Below, piece after piece: positions 14,123 through 28,269 of a stretch of DNA of 64,000 nucleotides. A program made the position numbers and the translations under genes. The stretch spans positions 6,492,188 to 6,556,187 of the forward strand of contig OY987249.1 in the NCBI GenBank assembly GCA_963920765.1, given 5' to 3'. Below the pieces are notes generated by a model. That model was given only the letters and a program-made list of their open reading frames with translations, was not told the DNA's origin and searched no databases. Numbering within the stretch: position 1 is the stretch's first letter; each line of letters begins with the position of its first letter. Source of the DNA: Ulota crispa. Taxonomy: Eukaryota; Streptophyta; Bryopsida; Orthotrichales; Orthotrichaceae.

Positions 14123-16263
14123 TCTCTAATTTAAACTAATCAAAAACATTTGATTCATTGAATATCTTTAATCAATATTTTTATGAGTTTGATACATTTT
14201 GTAGTATAATTAATTTTTCAAACATGCACTAATTTAAACAAAAATCATATTTCTAAATAGCTAAGGCGTTTTTAAGTTTTAAGAAAAAGTTGTAAAAAGT
14301 TTCACCAAAATATAAGGTCATAGGAATTTGCTCAATGGCAAATTAGTGGATCATTATTTATTTACAATTACTAAATAAAAAACATTTTTGTTGAATTTTT
14401 TTGCATAATAAAATCAAGACTACTTGACATACTACACGCCAATCCTCTAGCCTAGAAAAGCACAATTTTTTACTTTTTTGCAATACACACAGGTTCCAAA
14501 GGTGGAACAACAAATTCACTAAAATTTGATTTCCTCCTAGGACAACATCCTCATTTATTTGCAATGACTCAACATAGAATACGCAAGCAATTGGACTTTC
14601 CAAATCTTATCACCTCTTTTAAGTAATGCAACACATTCCAAATTCAATTTTGACAACTCGGACAAATTAATCACAAAGTGTCATTGCAAATCAATTGTCT
14701 CCATATCAATTCCATGTCTACTTGCATCTTTGATCCATGCTGATGCTATAAAGTAGCAGTGTTAATCCTAGATAAAGGCCAACTAGAATGAATTGGCCCT
14801 CTTGTTGCCCGTCCTTTGTTTTCCTTAGGATGGATGTGAAACAAAAGACCATTATTTTGAAGGTTAATCAATTTATCTACTAGACCCCTCATAGAGTCAT
14901 AGTTGATTCAGAGCATCTGATTCCATATATAAATCCAAAACTTCCAAATTTTATTATGCGTTATAAATAAGAAGATCCATTTATTTTTCTCAATGATGAA
15001 ACAATGTCTATTGTAAGCAAGGGGTTGGTTCACCTTGGCATAGATAAACTGTTTGTATGACCACACAATTTACTTCTGAAGTCATTATTTTTCTGCTTAA
15101 CATTGTCCTTGAGCTAGAGTAATATATTTTTTAATTAATTCTTATATCATTCTTATAATCATTGGTGATAATTTGAAATTTACTTTGATTTATGGGAAAA
15201 AAAACTTTGACAAAAGCACATGAAAAAGACAATTACTTGAAAGGATTTCAAAATTTTAGTAGACATGTTTTTAATAGAATTTACTATTATAGTGGAAAAG
15301 GTACTTCTATATTATTTGACAAATACAAAAATTATATTAGTACTACTATCATGATACAAATTAAGCTTAGCTAAATTCTCACACACATGAGATAGGGCTC
15401 CTAAGTTCTTTAAAGATAAGAGTATTTCATAAGTAAGATGTGATTTATTACTTAAAGATTTTGGGTGTTGATGTTATGAAGTTTGGATTCAAACTTGTTT
15501 GAGGTTTGGGTCCCAAAGTCATAAAGTGAACGTCCAAAATTCATGAAGTTTGGATTCAAAAATCTTGAAGTTTGGGTTCCAAAGATATGAAGTTGGGGCT
15601 TGAGACTCATGAAATTTGGGCACCAAACTCATCATCCCCTCCTTTAATGTCATTAGGTTTGGCCGTTTGGATTTTAAAATCATGAAGTTTGTTGCCCAAA
15701 GTCATGAATTTTAGATACAATAGTCTTGAAGTTTAAATAAACTTAAAGTAAATTTAGTATCAAATTTGATATATCTGCATTTGGACTTATGATCATGCAC
15801 TTAACCATAATGATTATTAAATTGAATACTGGTATTGACAATGATTAGAAATTAAACTTTTTAACTAACATTTGATTATTGTATGTAAATAAGGACCATC
15901 TTAACTTATTTTAAATTTTGTTATAAAATTTTTCAAGTAATAATTCATCAAGTGGTCAAATGAATTGATTACTGCATACAATAGATCAAGTCTTGTACAC
16001 ATTAGACCAAATCTTGTACATCAAGATTTATCATGGAGACGCTATTAATAATTATCTTGGCTTACTTTGTATAAAGACAAAGTGCAAATAATCATGTTGT
16101 GCTTTTATTTACTTCTTTTATCATCAAAGTGTTCTTTACTCATTTCTAATGTTCCAATAAACATAAAGTAATTTTACTAAATTCATCTTTAAAAAAAGAT
16201 TCATTTTTTTTAAAGAATTGTAAGAACGTTTGCTTGTTTTGCTTTTTCTTATTTGATTTCAAT
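14123..16263. other. AT-rich intergenic DNA with a degenerate tandem tract
   Basis: No gene. Between about 15,475 and 15,735 a loosely repeated phrase of roughly 30-40 bp ('catgaagtttggattcaaa'-like) occurs several times. The rest is featureless AT-rich DNA. Confidence 0.4.
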
Positions 16264-16358
16264 TTAACCCTTTAGCACTAGGGCCTATCGCCTCAAATGC
16301 ATGGGCTCAATGTATTTGCAGGGGACAATTTTTGTCCTTGTCGGCATTTAAGGGTTAA
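16264..16358. mobile_element. Minimal TTAA-flanked MITE, subfamily C (95 bp)
   Basis: TTAA-CCCTTTAGCAC at the left and GCATTTAAGGG-TTAA at the right enclose a short, relatively GC-rich core. The same core occurs at 35,855-35,948 (shared 'ggggacaatttttgt'). Confidence 0.65.
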
Positions 16359-19300
16359 GTGAACATAAAGTCAATTAATTTATTTTATTTTCAAAATTAT
16401 TTGCATTTATTTAAATGAACTTGATAAGTTTTTTTCTCAAATTAGTTTGTTATTATTATAAGTGAATTTGATGCACATTTGATAATTTTATTTTGAAATT
16501 GCATAGCTTTTATTTTAAAATAATTTAGTTTTACTTTAAACTAAAGTTGTGCATATTAAATGGAATACTTTTTCCTTGCAGCTAAAAGTTGATTTTTACT
16601 TTAAGTTTTTGACAAGTCACTTAATGTATTTACACAAGTAACTTACTTTGTGCATTGAAGTTACATTTTGAATCCTTATCATTGAATGCTTATAGTTATT
16701 TGTCATTTTTTTTCAAAGTGTATATTTTCTTGGTATTCCTAACTTTCTTTTGTTTAGCAAAACATTTAGAAGAAATTTTTTCTAGATTTGGATTTTTACC
16801 AACATGCTATTTTAAGTGTTGTACACATTACTATTACTTTATTTTACTTAAAAAAAATGTATTCCAAAAGCTCAATGTATCTTAATATTAGAGTTGATTA
16901 AATTGAAACCATGAAGTATTTCTTACAACGTCTCATTAATTCTTTTACATATGTACAATATAGATTGCAAGGATTTTGTTTTGCAAATGTTCTAAATTTC
17001 AAAAGGATATTGGTAGATTTGGCATCAAAAAAATAACTTTTCAACTTTAATAAAAACACTAGAAACTGACTTGAATAAAAAAGTAAAATAAAAGATTTTT
17101 CAACAATCCATATGAAAGGATCTTTACTTTTTGACTTCAAATGTTTTTTTTGAAAAATTACAAATATCCAAATTGCAATTAATTCTAGTAGGATTTCTTA
17201 ACTTGCTTCAAAGAGTTATTGAATTTTTTTGCCTTAATACACGTTGATCTAAGTATATGGTGACTATGTTTGTATGGATGTGCCTTATAAATTGTGTTTT
17301 ACAACTATTGTTTGAGATTCATCATTGAATTATTTGTTGTAGTTGCATTTTGTAATCTCTTTTTACAATTTTTGAAATCTGGCTTATCTTTTGGTTTTTT
17401 AGGGATTAATTTTTGTTAGCTATGAAAATGACACTATTGTAGTCAATGGAAATGTAAACAGGTTGCATTTTATTGATGAGTGAAGGCAGTGTTCATCTTC
17501 ATTTATAAAAAATTAATTAATTTGGAACTTGTGAGTATTTCTTTGTATCCTTTTTGCGGAAAAAATTGTTTACCTAAAATTTGAGAATTAATTTTATTTG
17601 ATTGAAAATATTATTTAATTACAAGTTTGACCTTCTAAATTTTTTTTTGAATGAGAAGCGTTATTTTTTGAAGAATATTTTTGAACAGAGAAATTTTGTT
17701 TGAATCTTAAAAATGACTTTAAACTTGGTTGTAGCTTTAAGAGGTTCATTGTTGTTTGGTTATTTACTAATTTAGTATAGTGTTTCAAAGTTTGATGTTG
17801 CTTCAAAATATCTGTACCTAAAGCAAATCTAAAACTTGATTTGAATTTAATCATTAACAAACTCAACTATAGAAAATTTTAGCTTGGGGTCACACCCCTT
17901 TACGATTGGATACCACCTGCAATAATGGGGTAATTAAATGGGGGGTATTTAGATTCTTTGAAGTAAATTTTACCTCCTTTTCTTTAGATAAAAAGCTATT
18001 GTGGTGTATTTTAGGGTACCCTATGCTTATTTCTAAATGGTTATATGACTTAATTTTTCTAACCCTGTTTTTTTTACAAATACAAAAGTATCATAAGAAA
18101 AAATTATGTGTATACAATGGGTTTATAAAAGACTTTGGCCCGCAAGAAAATAGCATAAGAATTGAACATATAGCAAGTCCCTAAAACCATACTTACAAAG
18201 CAACCTTCCTAAATCTTAACTCATTCTTGAAAATTTAGGTTACCCTCAACCACATGCATACTCAAGAAACGGCAAATGATGAGTTTTGAAGCACTGAACT
18301 CTAAAATGGAAAAAAAAGGAAGAAAGAAAACCGGGCAGAAGACAACAGATAAGTCTGAATGCAAACTTGAGCTCTTATTGTCAAGAACCGCAGAAAGAAG
18401 TTAGCGGTAATACCAACGTCTACCACCATCGTTGGCAATTGAAGATAAGAAATCCAACCCTCAACGCACCAACAAAGAAAACAAATCCATCCCTGAACGC
18501 AAATTCCACAAAGGTCACACTCCCGCGCTTACAAGTACAGCACTGTGACGAAAATTCTGTAAGGAGGATGAAAAGCTTCAATTGTATAGCACCTTTGTCA
18601 CCACTTTCAACGCACTCAAATAATCTTGGGGGATAAAAATTGTAAACATGAAGAAAATAATCTCAAATATGAAAATCCTAATTGTCAGCAAGTGCAACGG
18701 TAAGCTTAGTACAACAACTTGTAAAGAAGCTAGTGTATAAAGAATCCAAAGTGTTTGCCAGTACAAACCCTACTCTTGAGATTCTACAACAATGCCAGCC
18801 TTTACCAACACGCCTGACCCTTCTTCAATTATCCTTCAACCTATTGCTAAATCCTACACTGTTACAACCCAAAACTTGGAAAGAAAACCCGTTTTTCATC
18901 TATATTGCTCATAAACTCTAAACCCTACACTCATCCTACTAAACTCTTTTAGGATAATTCTATAATTCCCACCCTATTTTTTTTCTACATTATTCTAAAA
19001 TGGAGGATTATACACCACCCTATTTTACATATAATGAAGCAAGTCATCTTTTTTCAATGCTATGTTAAATCTAAAAAAGATATAAAATTTATCTCCAATG
19101 AATAAAATTGACCCTATTTTTTATCTCACGCAGTTTACTAAAAATTGGAGAGTGACTCCCCTGAGAATTTTAGTTACTTCATTCAAGTATATTTTCCCAA
19201 AATTTAAGTGTGAAAATTGCTTTCATTTGTAGATTTAATTAATAAGTCTAAATTTTCAAAAACATTTTTATTGCCCTTTCCAAAAACAAAGTTTTGTCTT

Positions 19301-22300
19301 TCAACATTTCTAAAAACAAACGCGTATATCTAGAATTAGTGAATTTTTGCAAATATTCTGAAAAATGCGTTCAAATTTTATCTAAAAATTCTTTATTCAT
19401 CTTTGAAAATTAAAAAAGTGCAAAGTGCTACTTTTTGATAAAAAAAACAAGAACATGAACAACTTCTAAAAAAAAAAAATCTAAAACTAATAGTGAAAAT
19501 GCTTTAGTAAACAATAAGAATATATTCTTTATATTGGAGAATTTTAGAGCTTGGGTTCAAAAAATGTCTTTATTAAGATTTTCTATATTTGTTTCTTGAA
19601 AACTAAAACTCTACATAATACAAACATCATATATTCATTAATTAATTAATGGTCATAATTTAATTGATAATTAGACTATCACAAATTAACTAATCATTAA
19701 TGTAAAACAAATTAATTTTAAAATTATTGAAATATCATAAATGGATTTAGAATTGAAAAATAACAAATTTATTATAGTAGAACTTCTTTAAAGAGAACTC
19801 CTCAAAAACAATAAATTCTCTAAAGAAATAGAGTATTAATTGCATGTAGTACTCTTTGCAATTCCATCCATATAGATCAGAGAAATTCCTTGAAATATTG
19901 AGCAAAGAGGTATGAGTCCAATCTTTATACTATTCTTTTATAGAAGCTCTACTATCTTAATAAAAACATTAAAATTTTTGTAAAAATAAATGAAGCAATA
20001 AAATTTGAAACAGTGTGAATTTGTTGTGTAATTACAAAGAGGCACTCCATGTTTTTCAAATTTTACAAAATTATTTGAAAAAACAAATCATAAGAACAAA
20101 AGTAAATGAAATCAGCATACACTTCTACTATTTTTAAATCTCCATGAAATTGTACAGTTATTCATGGCGTTGTAATCTTTATGTAAGGCTACTATAAATT
20201 TTTCAAGTTTTTGATTAAATTAATAAGTTCATGCCTTAACAGCAAACGTATTGCTTCATTTTGCGACATAGCATGTAAGTCACCAAACAAGTAGACTTTT
20301 ATACTATTAGATTAATTGAAGAAGGTGGAGGACTCCACTCTTCATTGCATGGAGAAAGATTTATTCTTCATCTTTAATTTTTAGTGTTTTAGGTCCAAAT
20401 GCAATTTAATACAACTGAGTGTCGTGTTGTACATCATTGTTAACATATTACAATTGACTCCTTCAATACATAGTGTCTTTTCATTTGTTTAGGCTAAGAA
20501 AAAAATGCCTCATCCATATCAACTTTGTCCTTGAGGTTATTCAAAGTATGTATTAAAGGGGTAGAAGCATTGAGAATAGCAGTCACAATTAAAATTTATA
20601 TAATGTTGTATAATTCTTGAGGAAAACATAACATAACAATCTTCAATTTTTGTGATGTTGTTGTAACGTATTGCATAATTCAATAATTTAAAAATGGTTT
20701 GATAATAAATATTTCATTTCATTGTGTACATTGCATTCAGTGATGATTACATATTTGTAACATTATACAACTTCTCTGTTTTGAACAAAAACGATAATCT
20801 TATAGAGTACTTTTTATGCAATGATTTTTATAGTGGACCATTGTTTTATATAGACTAAATAATTGATAACTCAAATTTGTTATAATATCAAGTGAAATCT
20901 GTGAAGGTTAAACATGTATATATATTTTAATGCTCAAACATGCATTTCCATTGATCTTGCATTTTTGCAAAGTTATAGAACAACTATTTTATAGTCATTT
21001 ATTTTGTTAGATTTATTGTTTCAGTTCTCAAACACCAAATTTTTAAATGAAGATTTTTGTTTAAGTTGTTAGCCAGAAATAAGTTTTAGAGATGAGCATA
21101 TTAATGTCTCTCATTATAAAAAAGAAACTCAATTGCGTATCAATTATCTTCATTTATAACATGACTATGTATTTGATTATGCATACATGGCATTACCAAA
21201 TCATATTTAAAAAGACTTATTAACTTATCAAGAAAACTTGTATAATAATATTGATGAGATATTTAGTGACGCTAGAAATGGAAAAAATAATTTACATGAA
21301 AATCTAAAATTGTACAAGAGCTATAGGAAGGGAAAATTATCTTCTATTTCTTTGTTCCAAAACATTAAAACAATTTGCCAATGGAGTGATGCAAGTATCA
21401 ACGTGTTGCTATGATTTTTTTCTATAGCATCAGTTATTTAAGCATTTAATTTTTTTTGAAATGAGACTAATAATGTCAACATCTTTGCAAAAGCACACAT
21501 TTCTCATATGCTGTATTGTCCGTACTAACCCTTCATACATATAAATGGCTAAAGTTGAACATATATTGAACATTGTCTTGAAGACAATATAAAAATGTAA
21601 CTATAGTACATTCATATTTTGCTGATATAATTTTAATTTTAGATTCAGATTTTTGAAAGAAAATGTGCTTTCAAAAAATAATAAACTAATAGCATATTTG
21701 CATCAATGTTAGAGATGAAAAAAGTAGTTATTTATGGATCAAAATAAAAAAATATTAATGTATGCATTATAGGTTGTATTTTGTTTTGCAAAGTGAACTA
21801 TGCAAATTTAAATTTATGTCCCAAATGTAATGAACATCAATATCATGAAGATTTATAAAGATTTTATATTCCTCAAAAAATATGATTATTTATTTTATTT
21901 TAGATAAAAAATATGTTCATCAATTGATATTTTTATTAAAACATTCATTTCAATTTCTAATGAATTTGTTTATTTTTTCACATGATAGATACTTTGATAT
22001 CTACCATTACTTCAAAGAGATGCTCTAATATCTACCATTATCTCAAAGAGTTGTTAACAAATTTGCAACCCCAACTATAAGGCACTAATGGATTTATATA
22101 TGACAAATAAAAATAAAGATGGAATAAAATGTATCCAAAATTTCAAAATTTAGAGACAATCAGAGAAAATTTTGGACTTGCATTTTTGTGACGTTTGATT
22201 GGGAATGTGTAATGATTATATTAATCCATTTTCATTACTGAATACATGTTATAATGTTTGTCCAGCTGCCATGATTAATTATAATTTGCTTCCAAACATG

Positions 22301-23439
22301 CAAGCAAGAAGCTTATTTTTATTTTTATTATGATTATTCTTGAAAAATATCAATCAACATATATAAATATGCTTCTACAGTTATTGTTAAAAGAGCTAAA
22401 TATACTGTGGATAAATAATATTCAAGTGCATGATTCATCTAAACTTAATAAGCACTTTTTTCATGTAAAAGTAGTTAATCTATGAACGACAATAAATAGC
22501 CAAAATCTTTAAATGTGCTCTAGTGAGTTCAAAGTTTGATGAACAAATGAACAAAAATTTAAAACTGATTTTAAAAGGTTTAAGTTCTACAACCACAATC
22601 AATATAAAAAGACAGTGTAAAATCATATAGTCAAATGAATGACTTTACAATTTATTATAAAAGTAAAAATGGGATTATTAATTTAATCAACAAAGCATTG
22701 TTGTATATTACCTTGATCATGGGCCTTCATTTTTTTAGATTGAATGTGTACATTAATTTTACATGGTTTTTTTTTTTTTTTTTTCATTTTACATTGAAGG
22801 AATATAAATTGTGTATGGAGAATTTCAATGAAATAGAAATACTTCAATGCTATTCTTTTGTTTATATCAAGAATTGATATAGATTTCAAAATGCAAGCTT
22901 TAAACTTAATAATGTCAAGTTTGCAGAACTTTACCATTTTAATGAAATTTTTCATATTCCAATAATTAGGTGTAAAAAAAAAACAAAAAAATATATTGTA
23001 AAATGTATGGTCTTAGTGTCTTCTTTATTAGTATATATAATATATTCAAAAATATGATCTCAATAGTTTTTTTTCAATGTAAATGATTTATTAAGTTAAA
23101 AATTTGTATAACACTTATTTGTGGCTCAATTTCAATACAATTGTGAATAAACTTTTATTTGTAATATTGATAGAAAATTGAGCACAAAATCAACAGACTC
23201 TTAACCAGAGAATATTGATTTTTTCCTGTTGATTTAATCAAATTGATTTGAGTAATTTTCAACAAGAGTTTGTTGTCTTTTTGTCATTTTTTGTTAACTT
23301 TTATTTATTTTATGTTGATCAGTTGCTATTATATATATTATTTATGTGTTTTTATTTATTTAAATAATAAAAAAAAAAAAATTGTAAAAATGTTTATTGT
23401 GATCCAAACCTTGTTTATATCTAAGCGTCCACTGCTGTG
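16359..23439. other. Seven-kilobase AT-rich gene desert
   Basis: Only scattered short ORFs without domains. A patch at about 18,230-18,900 is less AT-rich and contains frames of 60-90 codons on both strands, none recognisable. Several A or T runs occur (for example the T run near 22,770). No repeat border could be fixed. Confidence 0.4.
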
Positions 23440-25893
23440 GTAGAAAAGAGAGTGCCTTGGAAATACACTGGGTGTCTAACTGTGATTATGCATTATTAAC
23501 TTGAAATTGTCGTCAATCTTTAATATTCTATTTTCAATCTTTAACCTTTTGTTTTTTGTTAGCATATCACGTGGCTGACTCTAGAGATATAAAAATCAAG
23601 GTAAAGATAAAAATCTATAGAATTATGGAACGAGTAGAACGGAACAGCAGACACGAGTTGCTATTTGATTAACAAGATCTTAAAATCAAATTCACGATTT
23701 ATTGATCAAAACTCTGGACCGGAAAAACAGACCAAATCTTGATTTTGTGGATGACCAATCACTTTTTGTTATTACAATAATAAATGATATTAAGTTTGGT
23801 TTAACCAAAACTCCTTGTAACGATGTTTACAAAATAGAATGGAAATAAAATGACAAACAATCCTTCAAAATTTGCTAAAAATAACAAAACCACATTTCAC
23901 ACATACATAAAAAATAAACTCAAAAAATTCCTCTTGAAATCTTCATATTTTTAGGTATTCAAATTTTTATGTTTTCAAGTTTCTATGTTTTAAAAAAAAT
24001 GGAAAAAATTACAATCAATAAATCCTAAAAAGGCTGCAACTTTTTATCTAATGTCACAGATGGCTTAAAAATTTAAATGCTAAGCATAATAGCATTTTAG
24101 AAAGTGCATTTAATCATCTAATACCTCTTCAAATCTCAATTCATTTTAAATTATTGTCCCAAAGTTTTGCAGATTTAAAGTAAAGGCTTTTCTTCCTCCT
24201 TGCAAACTAATTATTATCTCTTCAAACCTTTATAACTTTTGTTCTATAACTTTTGCAAATAAATTCTATATTAGTTTAAAAAGGCAATATAACTAACTAC
24301 AACTTATAAAATTTTCACTACAAACTAAAACTCAATTCGTAAGTTTTAGTGAATCAAAGTTTGAGTCTCAAACATTTAAATAGCACTTAGCTTCCTAACT
24401 TATATATATTATAACCCTTCCAATAAAACTTCAAATAAAATAAATAATATCAATTTGGAAAGCCAGTATAACAACCTATCACTCCTGAAATTTTGACAAG
24501 AAAAATTTATATTGTCCAAAAGTTATAGCTCCTTAGAGTTCCGGCTTTTTTCCAACAAAATGACAATCACCTCCAATCCTTTTTATCTTCATAACTTTCT
24601 CTTTTAAGCTCTAAATCTTGAATTTAATGGCTTTTAAAAAATCTAAGACAATAATAAATAAATTTTTCAAATATTATATTAAAATAATAAACGGATTGTA
24701 AGTTGTGGTTTGTCAAAGTTTCAGCATTTCTTTTGTAATTTGATTTTTTAATTCCAAAATTCAAACATTCATAATTTTTGCATGCCAACTCTAAATGAAA
24801 TTTGCAAATTTATTTTGGAAAGATAATAGTATAAGAAACAACTTCTCTAAATTTCAATTCAAAATAATTCATATACAGAAAATTATATTACTACAAAGTT
24901 ACACATTTTTTCTTCCATTTAAAACTCTTCTTTTATAAACCATTAGAAAAAATGAGAGCCCTCAATAAGGCTTTTAAAAATTCAGTTAATTTTATTCATA
25001 ATGTAAGAACTAGCAGTGCTAATTGCTAAAAAAAATTAATTAAAAAAAAAAAAATCTAAGAAAAAAATTAAAAACCTCTTTGATTTTGATTTTGATTTTT
25101 TAAAACTAATAAAATGACGTGACACTAATGGTGTCATGTCATACTACGCATGTGCAAAGTTTGATTTAATAGGCCTAAGATTTCCATGCTTGAGAACTCA
25201 TGGCCTTATTGAAGGTCCAAGTTTTTTATAATGACATTCTAACACACTAAAAAATCTTCCCTTTTATTTTTTGACCCTATTTAAAGTAGAGAAATGGACA
25301 CGTTAGCTGACACCTATCTCTTTCATTACTCCATCAAAGATACTTATCTCTTTCTCTATTTATACATTCCAAATTATTTCTAATTCTTTAGTAGTTTTAT
25401 TTAAAGAAATGTAAAATATATAAGTCTTTCAAGTACCTAAATAAAAATATGAAAATAAAGAAATACAAAATAAAAACTACCGTCCAGTGGATACGTGCCC
25501 TTGCAAGCATACAATAACGTCAAACGCATATCTTCAATCACCAAATCGTGGACTTGGTTCACTGGAGAAAAAGTCGTCTTTGGTTGTCTTTGGTCGTCCG
25601 CCTGTCCAAGTTTGAATCCAACCAAACTTGCCTAACGGTAATAGTGGCCCACAGCTTGGTACGCTAATGAGGCAAGAAATTAGCCCAGCCAACCTATTAC
25701 CTATCTTTTGAGTTGTGCATGTGACAAAATGGTGCAGCATTTTGGTAAATATGGCCACTACGCTGTCATCAAATCGTAGTTCTCACCACAACCACCCATT
25801 TTGCTTCAGTTATTTGTTTGTTGAAATTCAAGCAAATATAAATAATAAATGTATATATATATGATAGAAGTATCTTTATCAAAACACCACGGC
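23440..25893. repeat. 2.2-kb dispersed repeat, copy 2 (decayed)
   Basis: Same order and orientation as 11,530-13,735. Many C in copy 1 are T here and many G are A, and CpG sites are depleted. The GGTTCGAATCC block of copy 1 is destroyed by such transitions. Direct repeats 12 kb apart could suggest LTRs, but no internal retroelement genes, primer site or shared flank duplication is seen. Confidence 0.75.
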
Positions 25894-26106
25894 ACAACCA
25901 ATGCCAGTTGTTTGAAGCGTTGAGAGTTTAGATTAAACCCCCTACCTCGAAATTGGCACTAAACCACCCTCTATAATCATTTTATGTCACTTGCACACAT
26001 GAAATTACACATGTGCACATGTGAATTAAAATTATATTTATACATTAAATGTGCATGTTTTCATTAATTTACAAAGTCAATGGGCTTTGGAGGCTATTTT
26101 GGCCTA

Positions 26107-26748
26107 TTTACTCCTAAATATCTAAAGCCTCTTTGGAGCTTCTAGGAGTTTGTTCTAACTTGAACAAAAAGCAAAAATTTAACAAGTTGTCTAATTTCTT
26201 TTTAATTTGTAACCGTACAAATTCAAATTAGATATACTAGAGATTATATAGGAAAAAAAAAACACAGCAATATCACTTATGGATAGAAAGATTATAATAT
26301 TTAATCATGAGAGTGATAAAATTGCAAATATGACTTGTAATCTTTCAATCCTCTTTTCACATGTTGGATTCATAAAGTTGGTCACCAAAAAAATATAAGG
26401 TTAAAGAGCACAACATACATAACTCCAATCACTTTATGGCTTTTCAAAATCTCTTCTAATCTTTTTTTAAATGAATTTCTAGTATAAATTTTCATCTAAA
26501 ATCTAGTGTATTTGAGGCTGATTTCCAAGAGCTTTCACCACTACAGACTATCTAGATCCTTGTACATAATCTTGAATAGAAAAATCATAATCAATCATTT
26601 TTAAAATTAGCTTTTTGATACTAAAACTAGACTTCAAAACAAACATTGCAAAAATATAAAGTATTAAAAATAGCAGCTTAATTAGATTTGATGAGCTTCA
26701 AACTATTTTCAACACCAAATGTTGGTGCCCGAGGCATTTAGAGGTTAA
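26107..26748. mobile_element. TTAA-type MITE, subfamily A copy 1 (642 bp)
   Basis: The interior matches 32,950-33,572 and 49,521-50,174 in the same orientation; shared landmarks are 'tatcacttatggat' and 'catttccaagagc'-like words. The right end is GCATTTAGAGG-TTAA. The left end reads TTTA-CTCCTAAA, so the left TTAA has mutated. Non-coding. Confidence 0.7.
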
Positions 26749-28095
26749 AGGACTTTTCATCAAAAAACTTAAAACAACAAAAAGTTGGTTATTGTAATGC
26801 ACTTTCACCTCCATTAAATTTTTTCAGATTTCATTCTTTTAAGCAAAAGTTATGAGCAAAAATCAAAGAAGGTATTCATAAATTTTATAAAATTCATTTA
26901 TTTCCACACTTTTGATTTTGTTTATAGCTTTTGATTGGAATTTACAGATCTCAAAAGGATTGTTGTAGGTGAAGGTTGGCTTCATTTTTAATTGTTTTTT
27001 AGTTCAAATTTTTTTGAAAAAAAAACCTTATTATGTTAAAATAGCCTCTAGAGTTTGCTAGCTTTAAAAAACATGAAATTGTGAAAACTTATGGAAATGG
27101 AACCTTGCAATTATAAAATCAATATTCTATAAACTTCTGAATTTTTTTGAATTTTTTTAAAGATTCTAAAAATATTTCATAAGATTTTCTTTTTTCTTTG
27201 ATTTGGTCAATAAAAGAAGGAAAATTTCTAAAAATGCCCTTCAATTCTTTCAAAATATCAAATTTACCCCTCAATTATTTAAAACATCAAAAATACTCTT
27301 AATATTTGTAGAAGTATCAATTATACTTCTAGTATTTTGGAAAAATATTAAAAATGCTCTTCCGTTTTGAAATGTCAAATATACCCTTGTGTTATTTGAA
27401 ATGTAAAAATCACCTTTGGTTTTTTGAAGAATGTGAATTAAATTACATCATTGGATATCATATAACACAAAGATATTTGATAATTTAAAATAATTGAGGA
27501 GCATTTTTATTTTCCCAATATATTAGAGGCATTGTTGAAAGTTTTACAAAAAGCCAAGGTATTTTGATAATTTTAATCTTTGAGGGGCATATAAGATTTT
27601 TTGAAAGAAGTAAGGGACATCTTTTATACTTTTCATAATTGTGGTATTTAAAACAACAAAATGTTGTACTTTTTGTATAGAATTTAGTTGAATTAGTAAA
27701 TTTGTGTCCAAAAGTGTCCAGATCAACTGAATTTTTTTGATTTTTTGTTGTTTTGTTGTGTCTAAAAGTGTCCAGATTAACAAAAAACTATTGATTTGTT
27801 GTTGTTTTGGTCATGCTTTTAGTAAACTTTAAAGGCTACTAATTTTAAATCATACCAAATTGTGAAAAATGAACGAAAAAACCATTCAATTTACACTCAA
27901 AATTCTAAAAGATTCTATTTTTTTTAAACCTTTTTTATTCTTAAAAACTTCAAAACATTTTAATGAAGTCCAAAAAGATTCAAGAAATATTTCAAAAACA
28001 ACCCAAATTACTCTAGTTGTTTTTTTATGAAATATTATTTTAAGTATTTAAATGAATTCCAAAAAGATTCTAAAACAACTCTAATTGAGTCTAAG
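26749..28095. other. AT-rich DNA with a degenerate tandem tract
   Basis: No gene. At 27,228-27,640 phrases such as 'aaaaatgcccttcaatt' and 'aaatttacccctcaatt' recur about every 45-50 bp, indicating an old degenerate tandem array. Confidence 0.4.
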
Positions 28096-28223
28096 CACTA
28101 CAAGGAAACCATGGTCAAATCTACAAAAAGTTGACAAAGATTGTGACCTAATCTACAATATTGTAGATTAGGTCACAATCTTTGTCAACTTTTTGTAGAT
28201 TTGACCATGGTTTCCTTGTAGTG
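28096..28223. mobile_element. Perfect palindromic CACTA (En/Spm-like) MITE with AAG target duplication
   Basis: The element begins CACTACAAGGAAACC and ends with its exact complement. The two 64-bp arms are perfect inverted copies meeting between 28,159 and 28,160, with no loop. Flanking trinucleotides are AAG on both sides (28,093-28,095 and 28,224-28,226). CACTACAAG ends plus a 3-bp duplication are diagnostic of CACTA elements. Zero mismatch between arms suggests recent insertion or strong arm homogenisation. It has no coding capacity. Confidence 0.93.
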
Positions 28224-28269
28224 AAGAGACTCTATTTTTATAAAGATTTTGAAGTATTTTAACAAATTT

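Noticed and set aside
18230-18921. A gene in the less AT-rich patch near 18.5 kb
   Set aside because: Frames on both strands are short, without recognisable domains, codon character or splice continuity.
11530-25893. A single LTR retrotransposon with 2.2-2.4 kb LTRs and a 9.7-kb interior
   Set aside because: The copies are direct repeats, but no gag, protease, reverse transcriptase or integrase frames, no primer-binding site and no matching flank duplication are seen. Divergence is large and unequal. Two independent insertions are simpler.
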